Source: Luteimicrobium xylanilyticum (GTDB lineage: Bacteria; Actinomycetota; Actinomycetes; Actinomycetales; Cellulomonadaceae). From it: a DNA stretch of 64,000 bases. Below, one piece after another: positions 8,344-18,252 of this stretch. A model generated the notes under the pieces. That model worked only from the letters and a program-made list of their open reading frames with translations, did no database searches and was not told where the DNA came from. The stretch covers positions 186,001-250,000 of the forward strand of contig NZ_CP045529.1 of NCBI RefSeq assembly GCF_009429125.1. Reading direction: 5' to 3'. The position numbers were made by a program, and so were the translations under genes. Within the stretch, counting starts at the first letter, position 1. Each line of letters begins with the position of its first letter.

Positions 8344-8999
8344 GGCTCCTCCTGGGTCGGGGGTTCGAGGTCGACGGTGAGATCCGGTTCCGTGGCCGCT
8401 CGCACGTCGTCGACGGTGACGCCGGGCGCCAGACGCCGCAGCACCAGACCCGTGGGTGCGACGTCGAGCACCGCACGGTCGGTGACGATGCGGTTCACCA
8501 CGCCCTCGCCCGTGAGAGGGAGCGTGCAGCGACGGCGGACCTTCGGCGAGCCGTCGCGGGACACGTGGTCCATGAGGACGACGATGCGCGGCGCGCCCGC
8601 GACCAGGTCCATCGCGCCGCCCGGACCCTTGACGAGCTTGCCCGGCACGGTCCAGTTGGCCAGGTCGCCCGACTCGGAGACCTCGAGCGCGCCGAGGATC
8701 GCGATGCTCACGTGCCCGCCGCGGATCATGGCGAACGACTCCGCGGAGTCGAAGTAGCTCGCACCGGGCAGCGCGGTGACCGTCTGCTTGCCGGCGTTGA
8801 TGAGGTCCGCGTCCTCCTCGCCCTCGTACGGGAAGGGGCCGATGCCGAGCATCCCGTTCTCGGACTGGAGCGTGATGCGGACGCCGGACGGGAGGTGGTT
8901 GGCCACCAGGGTCGGGATGCCGATGCCCAGGTTGACGTAGTCGCCGTCGCGCAGCTCGGCGGCGGCGACGGCGGCCATCTCGTCCCGCGTCCAGGTCAT
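8340..8999 (-). CDS. scoB: 3-oxoacid CoA-transferase subunit B
   Basis: A 219-residue beta subunit of the SCOT/AtoA/PcaJ family, which moves CoA from succinyl-CoA to acetoacetate (or 3-oxoadipate). The catalytic glutamate is in the SENGMLG motif (near residue 47), preceded by [30 protein letters not shown] and [10 protein letters not shown] complete the signature. The subunit A gene lies directly upstream and overlaps by 4 bp. Its place between the lyase and thiolase genes supports acetoacetate rather than 3-oxoadipate as the acceptor. Mycobacterial scoB sits in an equivalent cluster. Confidence 0.92.
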   Translation of the reverse strand: MTWTRDEMAAVAAAELRDGDYVNLGIGIPTLVANHLPSGVRITLQSENGMLGIGPFPYEGEEDADLINAGKQTVTALPGASYFDSAESFAMIRGGHVSIAILGALEVSESGDLANWTVPGKLVKGPGGAMDLVAGAPRIVVLMDHVSRDGSPKVRRRCTLPLTGEGVVNRIVTDRAVLDVAPTGLVLRRLAPGVTVDDVRAATEPDLTVDLEPPTQEEP

Positions 9000-9703
9000 C
9001 GGGCACCTCCTGCGGGTCGGACCGTGCGCTGCTCGATGTCCTTGACCCGGTCGCGTGCGGGCACGAGACGGTCCACGTAGATGCCGGGCGTCACGACGAC
9101 GTCCGGGTCGAGGGGCTCGTCGCCGATCTGCTCCGCCTCGACGACCGTCACGCGCCCCGCCGCGGCGACCAGGGGGTTGAAGTTGCGGGCCGTGTACCGG
9201 TAGACGAGGTTGCCGTACCGGTCCGCGCGGTACGCGTGCACGAGCGCCAGGTCGGCGACGACGGCCCGCTCCAGCACGTAGCGCCGGCCGTCGAACTCCT
9301 GGACGGGCTTGTCCTCGGCGAGCGGCGTCCCCACGCCTGTCGCCGTGTAGAACGCGGGGATGCCGGCCCCGCCCGCGCGCAGCCGCTCGGCCAGCGTGCC
9401 CTGCGGCACGAACTCGACGTCCAGGTCGCCGTCGAGGAACCGCTGCGCGAACAGCTTGTTCTCGCCGACGTACGACGACAGCACGTGTCGGACCTGGTCG
9501 TTCTCGAGCAGGATCCCGAGGCCCTTCCCGTCGACGCCCATGTTGTTGGACACGACGGTCAGGTCGCGGACGCCCGAGTCCCGCACCGCCTCGATCAGGT
9601 CGTTCGGGTTGCCGCTCAGCCCGAACCCGCCCACCGCGATCGTCATGCCGTCGCGCAGCAGCCCGTCGAGCGCGTGGCCGGCCGTGGGATGCAGCGCCGT
9701 CAT
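8996..9703 (-). CDS. scoA: 3-oxoacid CoA-transferase subunit A
   Basis: A 235-residue alpha subunit. It shows [19 protein letters not shown] (family G-rich CoA-binding signature) near residues 19-37, [12 protein letters not shown], and [23 protein letters not shown], the canonical PcaI/ScoA/AtoD pattern. It partners scoB to form a heteromeric transferase in the cytosol, activating acetoacetate released by the CitE-type lyase. It overlaps both neighbours by 4 bp, implying coupled translation and equal stoichiometry. ATG 9701-9703 follows directly on the upstream gene's final codons. Confidence 0.92.
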   Translation of the reverse strand: MTALHPTAGHALDGLLRDGMTIAVGGFGLSGNPNDLIEAVRDSGVRDLTVVSNNMGVDGKGLGILLENDQVRHVLSSYVGENKLFAQRFLDGDLDVEFVPQGTLAERLRAGGAGIPAFYTATGVGTPLAEDKPVQEFDGRRYVLERAVVADLALVHAYRADRYGNLVYRYTARNFNPLVAAAGRVTVVEAEQIGDEPLDPDVVVTPGIYVDRLVPARDRVKDIEQRTVRPAGGAR

Positions 9704-10560
9704 CGTCGGACCTCCTCGTCGTCGTGCCGGGCGGTGAGACCGGCGCGGCGCAGCACGGCGCGCGCCTGCTCGAGCACCGGACCGTCCACCATCCGGCCGT
9801 CCAGCGCGAAGACCCCCCGCGCGGACGTCGCCGCGGCGAGCACCTCGCGGGCCGCCGCCACGTCCTGGGGCGTCGGGGCGTACGCCGCGCGGATCACCGG
9901 CACCTGCGCCGGGTGCACGCACATGCTCGCGACGAAGCCGACCGCGGCCGCGTCGAGGGCCTCCGCGCGCAGCCCGTCGAGGTCGTCGAGGTCGAGGTGC
10001 ACGGCGTCGATCGCCGCCTTGCCGCCCGCCCCCGCGGCGAGCAGCACCGCCGAGCGGGCGTGGCGCGCGACGTCCCGGTACCCGCCGTCGGCCCGCCGGC
10101 TCGACGTCCCGCCGAGAGACGCGACCAGGTCGTCCGCGCCCCACGCGAGCGCGACGACGTCGGGCCGTGCAGCCAGCGCCGACGCCGCGACCACGCCCGA
10201 CGCCGTCTCGCACAGCGCGACGACGGCGTACGGCGTGCCGTCCGGCCGCACGAGCGGGCCGACGAACCGGCCGTCCGCCTTGGGCAGCATCAGGGTGCGG
10301 TAGGCGGTGCCGGCGAGGGCGGCGAGGTCGGCGTCGTGCTCCCGCGTCCCCGCGGCGTTCACGCGCACGATCGTGCGCGCCGGGTCCAGCGGAGTGTCCA
10401 CGACGGCCCGCCGTGCCGACTCCTTCGCTTCCGGGCCGACGCCGTCCTCCAGGTCGAGCACGACGGCGTCGGCCCGGTCGAGCGCCTTGGCGAACCGGTC
10501 GGGGCGGTCGGCAGGGCAGAACAGCAGCGCCGGGCCCAGGGAGAACGGCTCGGGGTTCAC
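9700..10560 (-). CDS. citE: CitE-family CoA-ester lyase (HpcH/HpaI aldolase fold)
   Basis: A 286-residue TIM-barrel lyase: [16 protein letters not shown] opening, [11 protein letters not shown] with acidic residues for Mg2+, [19 protein letters not shown] with the metal-binding Glu, and [12 protein letters not shown]. No citrate lyase alpha or gamma subunits are nearby, so this is not part of citrate lyase. Its mycobacterial counterpart (Rv2498c, in the same cluster) is reported to act as a 3-hydroxyacyl-CoA lyase in leucine and itaconate breakdown. By analogy it probably cleaves 3-hydroxy-3-methylglutaryl-CoA to acetoacetate and acetyl-CoA, replacing a classical HMG-CoA lyase, which is absent here. 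It overlaps its neighbours by 4 bp on both sides. Confidence 0.88.
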   Translation of the reverse strand: MNPEPFSLGPALLFCPADRPDRFAKALDRADAVVLDLEDGVGPEAKESARRAVVDTPLDPARTIVRVNAAGTREHDADLAALAGTAYRTLMLPKADGRFVGPLVRPDGTPYAVVALCETASGVVAASALAARPDVVALAWGADDLVASLGGTSSRRADGGYRDVARHARSAVLLAAGAGGKAAIDAVHLDLDDLDGLRAEALDAAAVGFVASMCVHPAQVPVIRAAYAPTPQDVAAAREVLAAATSARGVFALDGRMVDGPVLEQARAVLRRAGLTARHDDEEVRR

Positions 10561-11030
10561 GGCCCCTCCTGGGTGCGGACGAGCGCGGTGCGCACCGCCC
10601 GCGCGACGACGTCGTCCGCCTGGTTGCGCCCCACGTGCTCGAAGGTGACGACACCCTCACCCGGCCGGGAGCGCGAGAGCCGCTTGGCTCGGACGGTGGT
10701 CTCGCCGTACAGGGTGTCGCCGTGGAACACGGGGTGAGGGAACGCGACCTCGGAGAAGCCGAGGTTAGCGACGGTCGTGTCGCGGTTCAGGTGCGCCACC
10801 GCGAGCCCGACCAGGGTGGCCAGCGTGAGCATCGAGTTCGTCAGCGGCCTGCCGAACGGCTGCGTCGCGGCCCAGGCGGCGTCGAGGTGCAGGCCCTGCG
10901 GGTTCATCGTCAGGGTCGAGAACAGGACGTCGTCGGCCTCGGTCAGGGTGCGCCCCGGACGGTGGACGTAGCGCACGCCCTCCTCGAGCTCCTCGTAGAA
11001 GAGCCCGCGCTGCACGACGTCGGCACTCAT
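10557..11030 (-). CDS. MaoC-family hydratase (probable methylglutaconyl-CoA hydratase)
   Basis: A 157-residue single-domain hot-dog-fold hydratase: FYEELEEGVRYVHRPGRTLTEADDVLFSTLTMNPQGLHLD places the catalytic Asp and His of (R)-specific enoyl-CoA hydratases near residues 30-50. FGRPLTNSMLTLATLVGLAV and FPHPVFHGDTLYGETTV are typical MaoC motifs. Between the acyl-CoA dehydrogenase and the CitE lyase, the missing leucine-pathway step is hydration of 3-methylglutaconyl-CoA, normally done by an enoyl-CoA-hydratase-fold enzyme; here the MaoC protein probably does it, as proposed for mycobacterial Rv2499c. That would give (R)- rather than (S)-HMG-CoA, consistent with a CitE-type lyase next in line. 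Confidence 0.85.
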   Translation of the reverse strand: MSADVVQRGLFYEELEEGVRYVHRPGRTLTEADDVLFSTLTMNPQGLHLDAAWAATQPFGRPLTNSMLTLATLVGLAVAHLNRDTTVANLGFSEVAFPHPVFHGDTLYGETTVRAKRLSRSRPGEGVVTFEHVGRNQADDVVARAVRTALVRTQEGP

Positions 11031-12190
11031 GCGGTCAGCCCCAGGTCCCGGGCGAGGATCATGAGCTGCACCTCGGTGGTGCCTTCGCCGATCTCGAGCA
11101 CCTTCGCGTCGCGATAGTGCCGGGCCACGGGGTTCTCGTTGAGGAACCCGTACCCGCCGAAGATCTGGGCGGCGTCGCGCGCGTTCGCCATCGCAGCCTC
11201 GGACGCCACGAGCTTCGCGACCGACGCCTCCGCCTTGAACGGCTCCCCGTGCACGAGCTTCTGCGCGGCGTCGAACCAGCACAGCCGGGCCGAGTGGGCC
11301 CGCGCCTCCATGCGCGCGAGCATGAACGCGACATGCTGGTGGGACCCGATGCTGCTGCCGAACACGGTGCGCGTCCCCGCGTAGCGCAGCGCCTCCTCGA
11401 GGCAGCCCTGCGCGGCGCCCGACGCGAGCGCCGCGAACGCGACCCGGCCCTCGTCGAGCACGTGCAGGAAGTTCGCGTAGCCGCGTCCGCGTTCGCCCAG
11501 GAGGTTCTCGTCCGGGACGCGCACCCCGGTCAGGGTGAGCGGGTGCGTGTCCGAGGTGTGCCAGCCGACCTTGTCGTAGTCGGGCCCGACGGCGAGGCCC
11601 GGCGTGCCCGCGGGCACGAGGAACGAGGACAGCTCCTTGCGGCCGGTGCCGGGGTCGCCCGTCACCGCGGTGATGGTGATGACGCTCGTGATCGGGGTGC
11701 CCGAATTGGTGATGAACTGCTTGCTGCCGTCGATGACCCACGTGCCGTCCTCGAGTCGTGCCGTGGTGCGCGTCGCCCCGGCGTCGGAGCCGGCCTCCGC
11801 CTCGGTGAGGCCGAACGCGCCGAGCGCCCGGCCGCTGACCAGGTCCGGGAGCCAGCGCTCGCGCTGTGCCTCGGTGCCGTGCCGGTAGATCGGCATGACG
11901 CCGAGCCCGACGCCGGCCTCGAGCGTCACGGCGATCGACTGGTCGACGCGCGCGAGGGCCTCGACAGCGAGGCACAGGGACACGTAGTCCTTGCCCTGCC
12001 CACCGACCTCGACGGGGAACGGCAGGCCGAACAGCCCGAGGTCGCCCATCTGCCGGATGATCTCGATCGGCAGCCGCCGCTCGGTGTCGTACTGGTAGGC
12101 CGCGGGCGCGACGACCTCGTCGGCGAAGTCGCGGACCGTGGCGGCGAGCTTGAGCTGCTCGTCGGTGAGGCCGTGGGTCTCGGTGATCAT
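11027..12190 (-). CDS. Acyl-CoA dehydrogenase (probable isovaleryl-CoA dehydrogenase)
   Basis: A 387-residue flavoprotein with the standard three-domain fold. FGLTEAEAGSDAGATRTTA and WVIDGSKQFITNSG form the FAD/substrate region, and the C terminus has FGSSIGSHQHVAFMLARMEA and QIFGGYGFLNENPVARHYRD. The catalytic Glu is likely in the C-terminal YRDAKVLEIGEGTTEVQ region or helix G, and cannot be assigned without alignment. The family converts isovaleryl-CoA to 3-methylcrotonyl-CoA with FAD, passing electrons to ETF. Lying directly after methylcrotonyl-CoA carboxylase makes isovaleryl-CoA the likely substrate (fadE19 analogue). 4-bp overlaps on both sides. Confidence 0.92.
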   Translation of the reverse strand: MITETHGLTDEQLKLAATVRDFADEVVAPAAYQYDTERRLPIEIIRQMGDLGLFGLPFPVEVGGQGKDYVSLCLAVEALARVDQSIAVTLEAGVGLGVMPIYRHGTEAQRERWLPDLVSGRALGAFGLTEAEAGSDAGATRTTARLEDGTWVIDGSKQFITNSGTPITSVITITAVTGDPGTGRKELSSFLVPAGTPGLAVGPDYDKVGWHTSDTHPLTLTGVRVPDENLLGERGRGYANFLHVLDEGRVAFAALASGAAQGCLEEALRYAGTRTVFGSSIGSHQHVAFMLARMEARAHSARLCWFDAAQKLVHGEPFKAEASVAKLVASEAAMANARDAAQIFGGYGFLNENPVARHYRDAKVLEIGEGTTEVQLMILARDLGLTA

Positions 12191-14247
12191 GACGCTCCTC
12201 GGGTGTCGGAGTTCGTGGTCTCGACGACGGCGACCACCTCGTCGAGCCGGACCTGGTCGCCGGACCGGACGCGCAGGCGCAGGGTGCCGCCGCGCGGCGC
12301 GGTCAGCGGGTGCTCCATCTTCATGGCCTCGACGACGACGACGGTCGCGCCGCGCTCGACGGGGTCGCCGTCCGCGCCGAGGACCGCGACGACGGCGCCG
12401 GGGATCGCCGCGCGGACCTCGCCGGACGCCTGACCGTCCGTCGGGAGCGGCGCGCGCAGGGCGCGTCGGCGGGCGGCCTGCTCGGCGCGGGTGAGCACGG
12501 TGAAGGCTGCGGACCGGCCGCCGGCGCCCACCCAGGTCGCTGCCGGGGTGGGGGCGGCCCAGACCTGCTGCGTGGTGCCGTCCAGGGTCACCAACCAGGC
12601 GCGGGGCGGGCCGGCGGGGCGGAGCGACACCGCGACCGGGCGCCGCCCGTCGAGGGAGACGGTCGGGCCTGCGCCCGTGACGTCGACGGTGTGCTCGGCG
12701 CCGGCGTCGTCGACGAGCGCGACGCGCCGCGGGACGGGCGGGGCGTTGAGCCGCCAGCCGTCGTTCGCGGTCCACGGGCCGTTGCCGGCCGGCGGGAGCG
12801 TCAGCAGCGCGGCCGCCGTCAGCAGCAAGGCGTCCGGCTCCTTCGCGGGATGCGCGGTGACCAGGCGGTCGATCAGGCCCGTGTCGAGCCGACCAGCGCG
12901 CACGTCGTCGTCCGACAGCAGGTCGCGCAGGAAGGCCTGGTTGGTCTCGACGCCCAGGACGACGACGGAGCCCAGCAGCGAGTCGAGGCGGTCGAGCGCC
13001 TGACCCCGGTCGGCGCCGTGGGCCACCGCCTTCGCGAGCAGCGGGTCGAAGTCCCCGGTGACGGCCGTGCCGGCCGCGATGCCGCTGTCGAGCCGGAGCG
13101 GCGCCGAGCCGGGCCCGGCCGCCGCCCCCGCGTCGTCGTACACGAGGACGCGTCCCGTCGCGGGCAGGAAGCCCCGGGACGGCGACTCGGCGTAGAGGCG
13201 GGCCTCGACGGCGTGCCCCGTGACCCGCACGTCGGACTGAGCGAACGGCAGCGGCTCGCCCGCCGCGGCACGCAGCTGGAGCTCGACGAGGTCGAGGCCC
13301 GTGACGAGCTCCGTGACGGGGTGCTCGACCTGCAGGCGCGTGTTCATCTCGATGAACCAGAACGACGTCGGGTCGTCGGCGGGCACGAGGAACTCGACCG
13401 TGCCGACGCCCACGTACCCGACGGACCGGGCGACCTCGCACGCCGCCTCGCCCAGCCGGGCGCGCGTGGCGTCGTCGAGCGCGGGCGAGGGTGCCTCCTC
13501 GACCACCTTCTGGTAGCGGCGCTGGAGCGTGCACTCGCGCTCGCCGAGGTGCACCACGGCGCCGTGCGCGTCGGCGAGCACCTGGACCTCGATGTGGCGG
13601 GGGCGCTCGACGAGGTGCTCGAGCAGCAGGGTGTCGTCGCCGAACGACGCCCCGGCGACGCGCCGCGCGGACTCGAGCGCGGCCGGCAGCTCGCCCGGCA
13701 TGCGGACGACGACCATGCCCTTGCCGCCGCCGCCCGCCGACGGCTTGACCAGCAGCGGGTAGCCGACGTCGCGGGCCGTCGCCGCGATCTCCGCAGCCGG
13801 CGTCCCGGTGGCGAGGGCAGCGCCGTCGAGCGTGCCCGGGAGGACCGGCACGCCGCGCCCGCCGACGAGCCGCTTCGCGGCGAGCTTGTCGGCCATGAGC
13901 TCGAGCGCCGTCGTCGGCGGACCGACGAACGTCAGCCCCGCGCGGGCGCACGCCTGCGCGAGCGCCGGGCTCTCGGACAGGAACCCGTAGCCCGGGTGGA
14001 CCGCCTCGGCACCCGTGGCGACGGCGGCGCCGACGACGGCGTCGACGTCGAGGTACGCGGCCCGTGCGCCCCGGTGGTCGCTCCCGTCGAGCCGGACCGC
14101 GACGTCGGCCTCGCGCACGTGCCGCGCGTCCCCGTCGGCCGCCGTGTGCACCGCCACGGACCGCACGCCCAGGCGGCGGAGCGTGCCGAGCACCCGGCAG
14201 GCGATCTCGCCCCGGTTGGCCACGAGCACGCTGGTGAACACGGCCAT
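12187..14247 (-). CDS. Acyl-CoA carboxylase alpha subunit (biotin carboxylase + BCCP; methylcrotonyl-CoA type)
   Basis: A 686-residue fusion. The biotin carboxylase domain (1 to ~450) includes SVLVANRGEIACRV, HPGYGFLSESPALA, the ATP-grasp loop KPSAGGGGKGM, HLGERECTLQRRYQKVVEEAP and FIEMNTRLQVEHPVTE. The C-terminal BCCP domain has VVEAMKMEHPL, with Lys643 as the biotinylation site. It carboxylates biotin with ATP and bicarbonate and partners the beta subunit encoded directly upstream to make 3-methylglutaconyl-CoA from 3-methylcrotonyl-CoA. The ATG overlaps the upstream stop (TGATG). It corresponds to accA1 of mycobacteria. A long variable linker (~450-610) is usual for MCC alpha. Confidence 0.93.
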   Translation of the reverse strand: MAVFTSVLVANRGEIACRVLGTLRRLGVRSVAVHTAADGDARHVREADVAVRLDGSDHRGARAAYLDVDAVVGAAVATGAEAVHPGYGFLSESPALAQACARAGLTFVGPPTTALELMADKLAAKRLVGGRGVPVLPGTLDGAALATGTPAAEIAATARDVGYPLLVKPSAGGGGKGMVVVRMPGELPAALESARRVAGASFGDDTLLLEHLVERPRHIEVQVLADAHGAVVHLGERECTLQRRYQKVVEEAPSPALDDATRARLGEAACEVARSVGYVGVGTVEFLVPADDPTSFWFIEMNTRLQVEHPVTELVTGLDLVELQLRAAAGEPLPFAQSDVRVTGHAVEARLYAESPSRGFLPATGRVLVYDDAGAAAGPGSAPLRLDSGIAAGTAVTGDFDPLLAKAVAHGADRGQALDRLDSLLGSVVVLGVETNQAFLRDLLSDDDVRAGRLDTGLIDRLVTAHPAKEPDALLLTAAALLTLPPAGNGPWTANDGWRLNAPPVPRRVALVDDAGAEHTVDVTGAGPTVSLDGRRPVAVSLRPAGPPRAWLVTLDGTTQQVWAAPTPAATWVGAGGRSAAFTVLTRAEQAARRRALRAPLPTDGQASGEVRAAIPGAVVAVLGADGDPVERGATVVVVEAMKMEHPLTAPRGGTLRLRVRSGDQVRLDEVVAVVETTNSDTRGAS

Positions 14248-15872
14248 CACATCCGGAAGAGCCCGAACGCGGGCTCGCCGAGAGGGGTGCGGGCGCAGAC
14301 GGAGAGCGCGAGGCCCAGCACGCGGCGCGTGTCCGCAGGGTCGATGATGCCGTCGTCCCACAGGCGGGCCGTCGCGTGGTACGGGTCGCCCTGCCGCTCG
14401 TACCGGTCGCGGACGGACGCACGGAACGCGGCCTCGGCGTCGGGGTCCCAGGCCTCTCCGGACCGCGCGAGCTGCTCCTTCTTGACCGTCGCGAGCACCG
14501 ACGACGCCTGCGCGCCGCCCATGACGCCGATCCGGCTGCCCGGCCACGACCACAGGAAGCGCGGCGAGTACGCGCGCCCGCACATGGCGTAGTTGCCCGC
14601 CCCGAACGACCCGCCGACGATCACGGAGAGCTTCGGCACGCGCGTCGTCGCGACGGCGGTGACCATCTTGGCGCCGTCCTTCGCGATGCCGCCCGCCTCG
14701 GCATCGGTGCCCACCATGAACCCGGAGATGTTCTGGAGGAACACGAGCGGGATGCCGCGCTGGTCGCACAGCTCGACGAAGTGCGCGCCCTTGAGCGCCG
14801 ACGCGCCGAACAGCACGCCCTGGTTCGCGAGCACGCCCACGGGGTGCCCGTGGATCCGCGCGAACCCCGTGACGAGCGTGGTGCCGTACTCGGCCTTGAA
14901 CTCGTGCAGCGTGCTGCCGTCGACGACGCGGGCGATCACCTCGCGCGGGTCGTAGGGCTGCTGCACGTCCGTCGGCACGGCCGCGTACAGGCCCGCGGGG
15001 TCCACGGCCGGGTCGACGACGTCGACGACGTCCCACGCCGGTGCCGGGTCGGGCGGGAGCGTGGCGACGATGCCGCGCACCAGGTCGAGCGCGTGCTCGT
15101 CGTCGTCGGCGAGGTGGTCGACGACGCCGGACCGGCGGGCGTGCAGCTCGCCCCCGCCCAGCTCCTCCGCGCTGACGACCTCGCCGATGGCGGCCCGCAC
15201 CAGCGGCGGCCCGCCCAGGAAGATCGTGCCCTGGCCGCGCACGATGACCGTCTCGTCGCTCATCGCGGGCACGTAGGCCCCGCCCGCCGTGCACGAGCCC
15301 AGGACGGCTGCGATCTGCGGGATGCGCGCCGCCGAGAGGCGGGCCTGGTGGTAGAAGATCCGGCCGAAGTGGTCGCGGTCGGGGAACACCTCGTCCTGCA
15401 GGGGCAGGAACGCGCCCCCGGAGTCGACCAGGTACACGCAGGGCAGGCGGTTCTCGAGCGCGATCTCCTGGGCGCGCAGGTGCTTCTTGACGGTCAGCGG
15501 GTGGTACGTGCCGCCCTTGACGGTCGCGTCGTTGCACACGACCATCACCTGCCGGCCCTCGACCAGCCCGATCCCCGCGATCACGCCGGCGCCCGGCCAG
15601 GTGCCGCTGCCGCCGTCGGCGGGTGGGTCGATGCCGTAGCCGGCCAGGGGGGCGATCTCCAGGAACGGGCTGCCCTCGTCGAGCAGCCGCTCCACGCGCT
15701 CGCGCGGGAGGAGCTTGCCGCGGGCCACGTGCGTGGCGCGGGCCCGCTCCGGGCCGCCGACGGCGACGGCCGCGGTGCGCTCGCGCAGCTGGTCGGCGAG
15801 GGCCCGCTGCGCCGCGTCGGCGCGGCGGGCGGCGTCGGAACGCGGGTCGACGGCGGTCGTCAGGACGGTCAC
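14247..15872 (-). CDS. Acyl-CoA carboxylase beta subunit (methylcrotonyl-CoA carboxyltransferase)
   Basis: A 541-residue carboxyltransferase. Two crotonase-like halves: residues ~140-190 carry [30 protein letters not shown], and [15 protein letters not shown] and [13 protein letters not shown] follow. The second half has [38 protein letters not shown] and [20 protein letters not shown]. The [15 protein letters not shown] signature is specific to MCC/geranyl-CoA carboxylase beta and differs from propionyl-CoA carboxylase. It starts with GTG at 15870-15872, overlapping the E2 stop as GTGA, and pairs with the alpha subunit just downstream. It is the committed step of leucine degradation after isovaleryl-CoA oxidation. 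Confidence 0.93.
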   Translation of the reverse strand: MTVLTTAVDPRSDAARRADAAQRALADQLRERTAAVAVGGPERARATHVARGKLLPRERVERLLDEGSPFLEIAPLAGYGIDPPADGGSGTWPGAGVIAGIGLVEGRQVMVVCNDATVKGGTYHPLTVKKHLRAQEIALENRLPCVYLVDSGGAFLPLQDEVFPDRDHFGRIFYHQARLSAARIPQIAAVLGSCTAGGAYVPAMSDETVIVRGQGTIFLGGPPLVRAAIGEVVSAEELGGGELHARRSGVVDHLADDDEHALDLVRGIVATLPPDPAPAWDVVDVVDPAVDPAGLYAAVPTDVQQPYDPREVIARVVDGSTLHEFKAEYGTTLVTGFARIHGHPVGVLANQGVLFGASALKGAHFVELCDQRGIPLVFLQNISGFMVGTDAEAGGIAKDGAKMVTAVATTRVPKLSVIVGGSFGAGNYAMCGRAYSPRFLWSWPGSRIGVMGGAQASSVLATVKKEQLARSGEAWDPDAEAAFRASVRDRYERQGDPYHATARLWDDGIIDPADTRRVLGLALSVCARTPLGEPAFGLFRM

Positions 15873-17245
15873 GCGGCACCCCCGGTGCTGACGGTGCCGG
15901 CGGCTGAGCCGACCACGACGGCCAGCGCGGGGTCGCCCAGGACGGCGCCGAGGTCGGCGAGGAACCGGGCCGCCTGCTCGCCGTCGACCACCCGGTGGTC
16001 GAACGTCAGGCTCAACGTCACGACGTCGCGCAGCGCGACCTGGCCGTCGTGCTCCCACGGGCGGCGGCGGACCGCGCCGATCCCGAGGATCGCGGCCTCG
16101 CCCGGGTTGAGGATCGGGGTGCCGGTGTCGACGCCGAACACGCCGACGTTGGTGATCGTGAACGTCCCGCCCGTGAGGCGCTCGGGCGCGGTGCGCCCGT
16201 CGCGGGCGGTGCGCGTCAGCTGCGTGAGCGCGGCCGCGAGCTCGGGCAGCCCCAGCGCGTCGGCCGACGGGATGTTCGGAACGACGAGGCCGCGGTCCGT
16301 CGCGACGGCGATCCCGAGGTTCACGTGCGCCGGGTGCACGATCTCCGCGGACCCGTCGGGGAGCTCGGACCAGCGGCTCGCGAGCGCGGGGTGCGAGCCC
16401 AGCAGGGCGCACACCGCTCGCGCGACCAGCGCCAGCTGGGTGATCCGCTCGCCGCGGGCGAGCGGGTGGCTGCGCAGCCGCTCGAGCAGCTCCGTGCTCG
16501 CGGTCGCGTCCAGGGTGAGCAGCACCGACGCCTGCGGGGCCGTGAAGGCGCTCGCGACCATCGCCGCGGCGGTGTGCTTGCGCACACCGCGCACCGGCGT
16601 GCGGGTCTCGACGGCGTCCGCGGCGTCCGTCGTGGGCGCCCGTCCGGCGGGCGCTCCTCCGGCGAGCGCAGCGGCCGCGACCTCGACGTCGTCACGCGTC
16701 ACCTGGCCTCGGGGTCCGGACCCGGGGACGATCGTCAGGTCGACGCCGAGCCGGCGCGCGAGCGTCCGGACGACCGGCGTCGCGCGAGCCCGATCGGTCG
16801 GCGCGACGGTGGCGACCGGCGTGGCCTCGGCCGGGCGCGGCGGCGTTGCCGGCGGGGTGGCGTAGCGCCGTGGTCGTCGCGTCGGGCGCCCGCCCCGCTC
16901 GGGCGCGGCGCCGTACCCCACGAGCGTCGGGGCAGGGGACCCGGGTACGGGCTCCGGCGCCTCGACGCCGGCACCGTCGGCACCGCCGGCGGCGCCGGAC
17001 CCGTCGGTCACGTCGAACGTGACCAGCGGCTCGCCCACGCGCACCGTCTGCCCCTCCTCGGCGTGCAGTCCGGTGACGACGCCCGCGCAGGGCGACGGGA
17101 TCTCGACGAGCGCCTTCGCGGTCTCTACCTCGGCGATCACCTGGTTGAGCGCGACGGCGTCGCCGACTCCGACGTGCCACGCGATGACGTCGGACTCGGT
17201 GAGGCCCTCGCCGAGGTCGGGCAGCTGGAACTCCCGCGTGCTCAC
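15869..17245 (-). CDS. bkdC: Branched-chain alpha-keto acid dehydrogenase E2 (dihydrolipoyl acyltransferase)
   Basis: A 458-residue E2. A single lipoyl domain (1-80) carries lipoyl Lys44 in [15 protein letters not shown] Pro/Ala/Arg-rich linker (~85-165) leads to a peripheral-subunit-binding domain (~168-205: [32 protein letters not shown]), then the catalytic domain with the active-site DHRVVDG near the C terminus. It transfers branched acyl groups from lipoate to CoA within the BCKDH complex. It starts with GTG at 17243-17245 overlapping the E1-beta stop. No E3 gene is in the window, so dihydrolipoamide dehydrogenase must be encoded elsewhere. Choice of branched-chain over pyruvate substrate rests on operon context. 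Confidence 0.92.
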   Translation of the reverse strand: MSTREFQLPDLGEGLTESDVIAWHVGVGDAVALNQVIAEVETAKALVEIPSPCAGVVTGLHAEEGQTVRVGEPLVTFDVTDGSGAAGGADGAGVEAPEPVPGSPAPTLVGYGAAPERGGRPTRRPRRYATPPATPPRPAEATPVATVAPTDRARATPVVRTLARRLGVDLTIVPGSGPRGQVTRDDVEVAAAALAGGAPAGRAPTTDAADAVETRTPVRGVRKHTAAAMVASAFTAPQASVLLTLDATASTELLERLRSHPLARGERITQLALVARAVCALLGSHPALASRWSELPDGSAEIVHPAHVNLGIAVATDRGLVVPNIPSADALGLPELAAALTQLTRTARDGRTAPERLTGGTFTITNVGVFGVDTGTPILNPGEAAILGIGAVRRRPWEHDGQVALRDVVTLSLTFDHRVVDGEQAARFLADLGAVLGDPALAVVVGSAAGTVSTGGAA

Positions 17246-18252
17246 GCGATCACCGCCCCGGTCGACGGCACCCGGCCGAGCACCCGGTCGACGCCGTCGA
17301 GGATGCGGTCGAGGTCGGGTACGTGGTGCATCTCGAGCTTGGCCGGCGGGTAGGGGATGTCGTGACCGGTGACGCGGACGGGTGCGGCCTCGAGGTACTC
17401 GAAGCACCGCTCGGTGGCGGTCGCGGCGATCTCCGCGCCGACGCCGGCCTCGTGCGGCCCTTCGTGCGCGACGACGAGCCGGCCCGTGCGCCGCACCGAC
17501 GCGGCGACGGCGTCGTGGTCGGCGGGGGACAGGGACCGCAGGTCGATCACCTCGACGGAGACGCCGTCGTCGGCGGCCGCGGTGGCGGCGTCGACCGCGG
17601 TGGCGACGAGCCCGCCGTACGTCACGAGCGTGACGTCGCTGCCGGGCACGACGACGCGGGCCGCCCCCATGGGCGGTGCGTCGGCGAGCGCGGTCTCGGT
17701 GTCCACCTCGCCCTTGGTGTAGTAGCGCCGCTTCGGCTCGAAGAAGACCACGGGGTCGTCGCACGCGATCGCCTGCTGGATCACCGTGTACGCGTCCTGC
17801 GGGCCGGCCACCTCGACCACGCGCAGGCCCGCCGTGTGCACGAAGTACGCCTCCGGCGACTCGGAGTGGTGCTCGGCGGCGCCGGTGCCTCCGCCGACGG
17901 GGATGCGGATCGTGATCGGCAGCCGGACCGCTCCCGCGGTGCGTGCGAGCATGCGTGCGACCTGGCTGACGATCTGGTCGAAGGCGACGTAGACGAACCC
18001 GTCGAACTGGATCTCCACCACCGGCCGGTAGCCGCGGTAGGCCAGGCCCACCGCGGCACCGAGGATGCCGGCCTCCGCGAGGGGCGTGTCCATGACGCGG
18101 CGCGGGCCGAACTCCGCCTGGAGCCCGTCGGTGACGCGGAAGACGCCGCCGAGCCGGCCGATGTCCTCACCGAGCAGCACCACCGACGGGTCGTCCGCCA
18201 GGGACCGGCGCAGCCCCAGGTTGATGGCCTTCGCCAGCGTGAGCTCCGTCAT
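17242..18252 (-). CDS. bkdB: Branched-chain alpha-keto acid dehydrogenase E1 beta
   Basis: A 336-residue transketolase-like subunit: VVLLGEDIGRLGGVFRVTDGL, DTPLAEAGILGAAVGLAYRGYRPVVEIQF, FVYVAFDQI and RIPVGGGTGAAEHHSES with the conserved HHS, then GPHEAGVGAEIAA. With E1 alpha it forms the alpha2beta2 ThDP enzyme that decarboxylates 4-methyl-2-oxopentanoate and the other branched keto acids onto lipoyl-E2. Length is standard. It overlaps E1 alpha by 4 bp and E2 by 4 bp. Pyruvate dehydrogenase beta is the main alternative; the leucine genes downstream favour BCKDH. Confidence 0.93.
   Translation of the reverse strand: MTELTLAKAINLGLRRSLADDPSVVLLGEDIGRLGGVFRVTDGLQAEFGPRRVMDTPLAEAGILGAAVGLAYRGYRPVVEIQFDGFVYVAFDQIVSQVARMLARTAGAVRLPITIRIPVGGGTGAAEHHSESPEAYFVHTAGLRVVEVAGPQDAYTVIQQAIACDDPVVFFEPKRRYYTKGEVDTETALADAPPMGAARVVVPGSDVTLVTYGGLVATAVDAATAAADDGVSVEVIDLRSLSPADHDAVAASVRRTGRLVVAHEGPHEAGVGAEIAATATERCFEYLEAAPVRVTGHDIPYPPAKLEMHHVPDLDRILDGVDRVLGRVPSTGAVIA

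Noticed and set aside
9236-10303. Plus-strand frame with Ser/Arg-rich sequence opposite scoA and citE
   Set aside because: Shadow of the minus-strand genes; no motif or ribosome site.
12310-16865. Large plus-strand frames opposite the carboxylase and E2 genes
   Set aside because: No motifs; the minus-strand proteins are complete and conserved.
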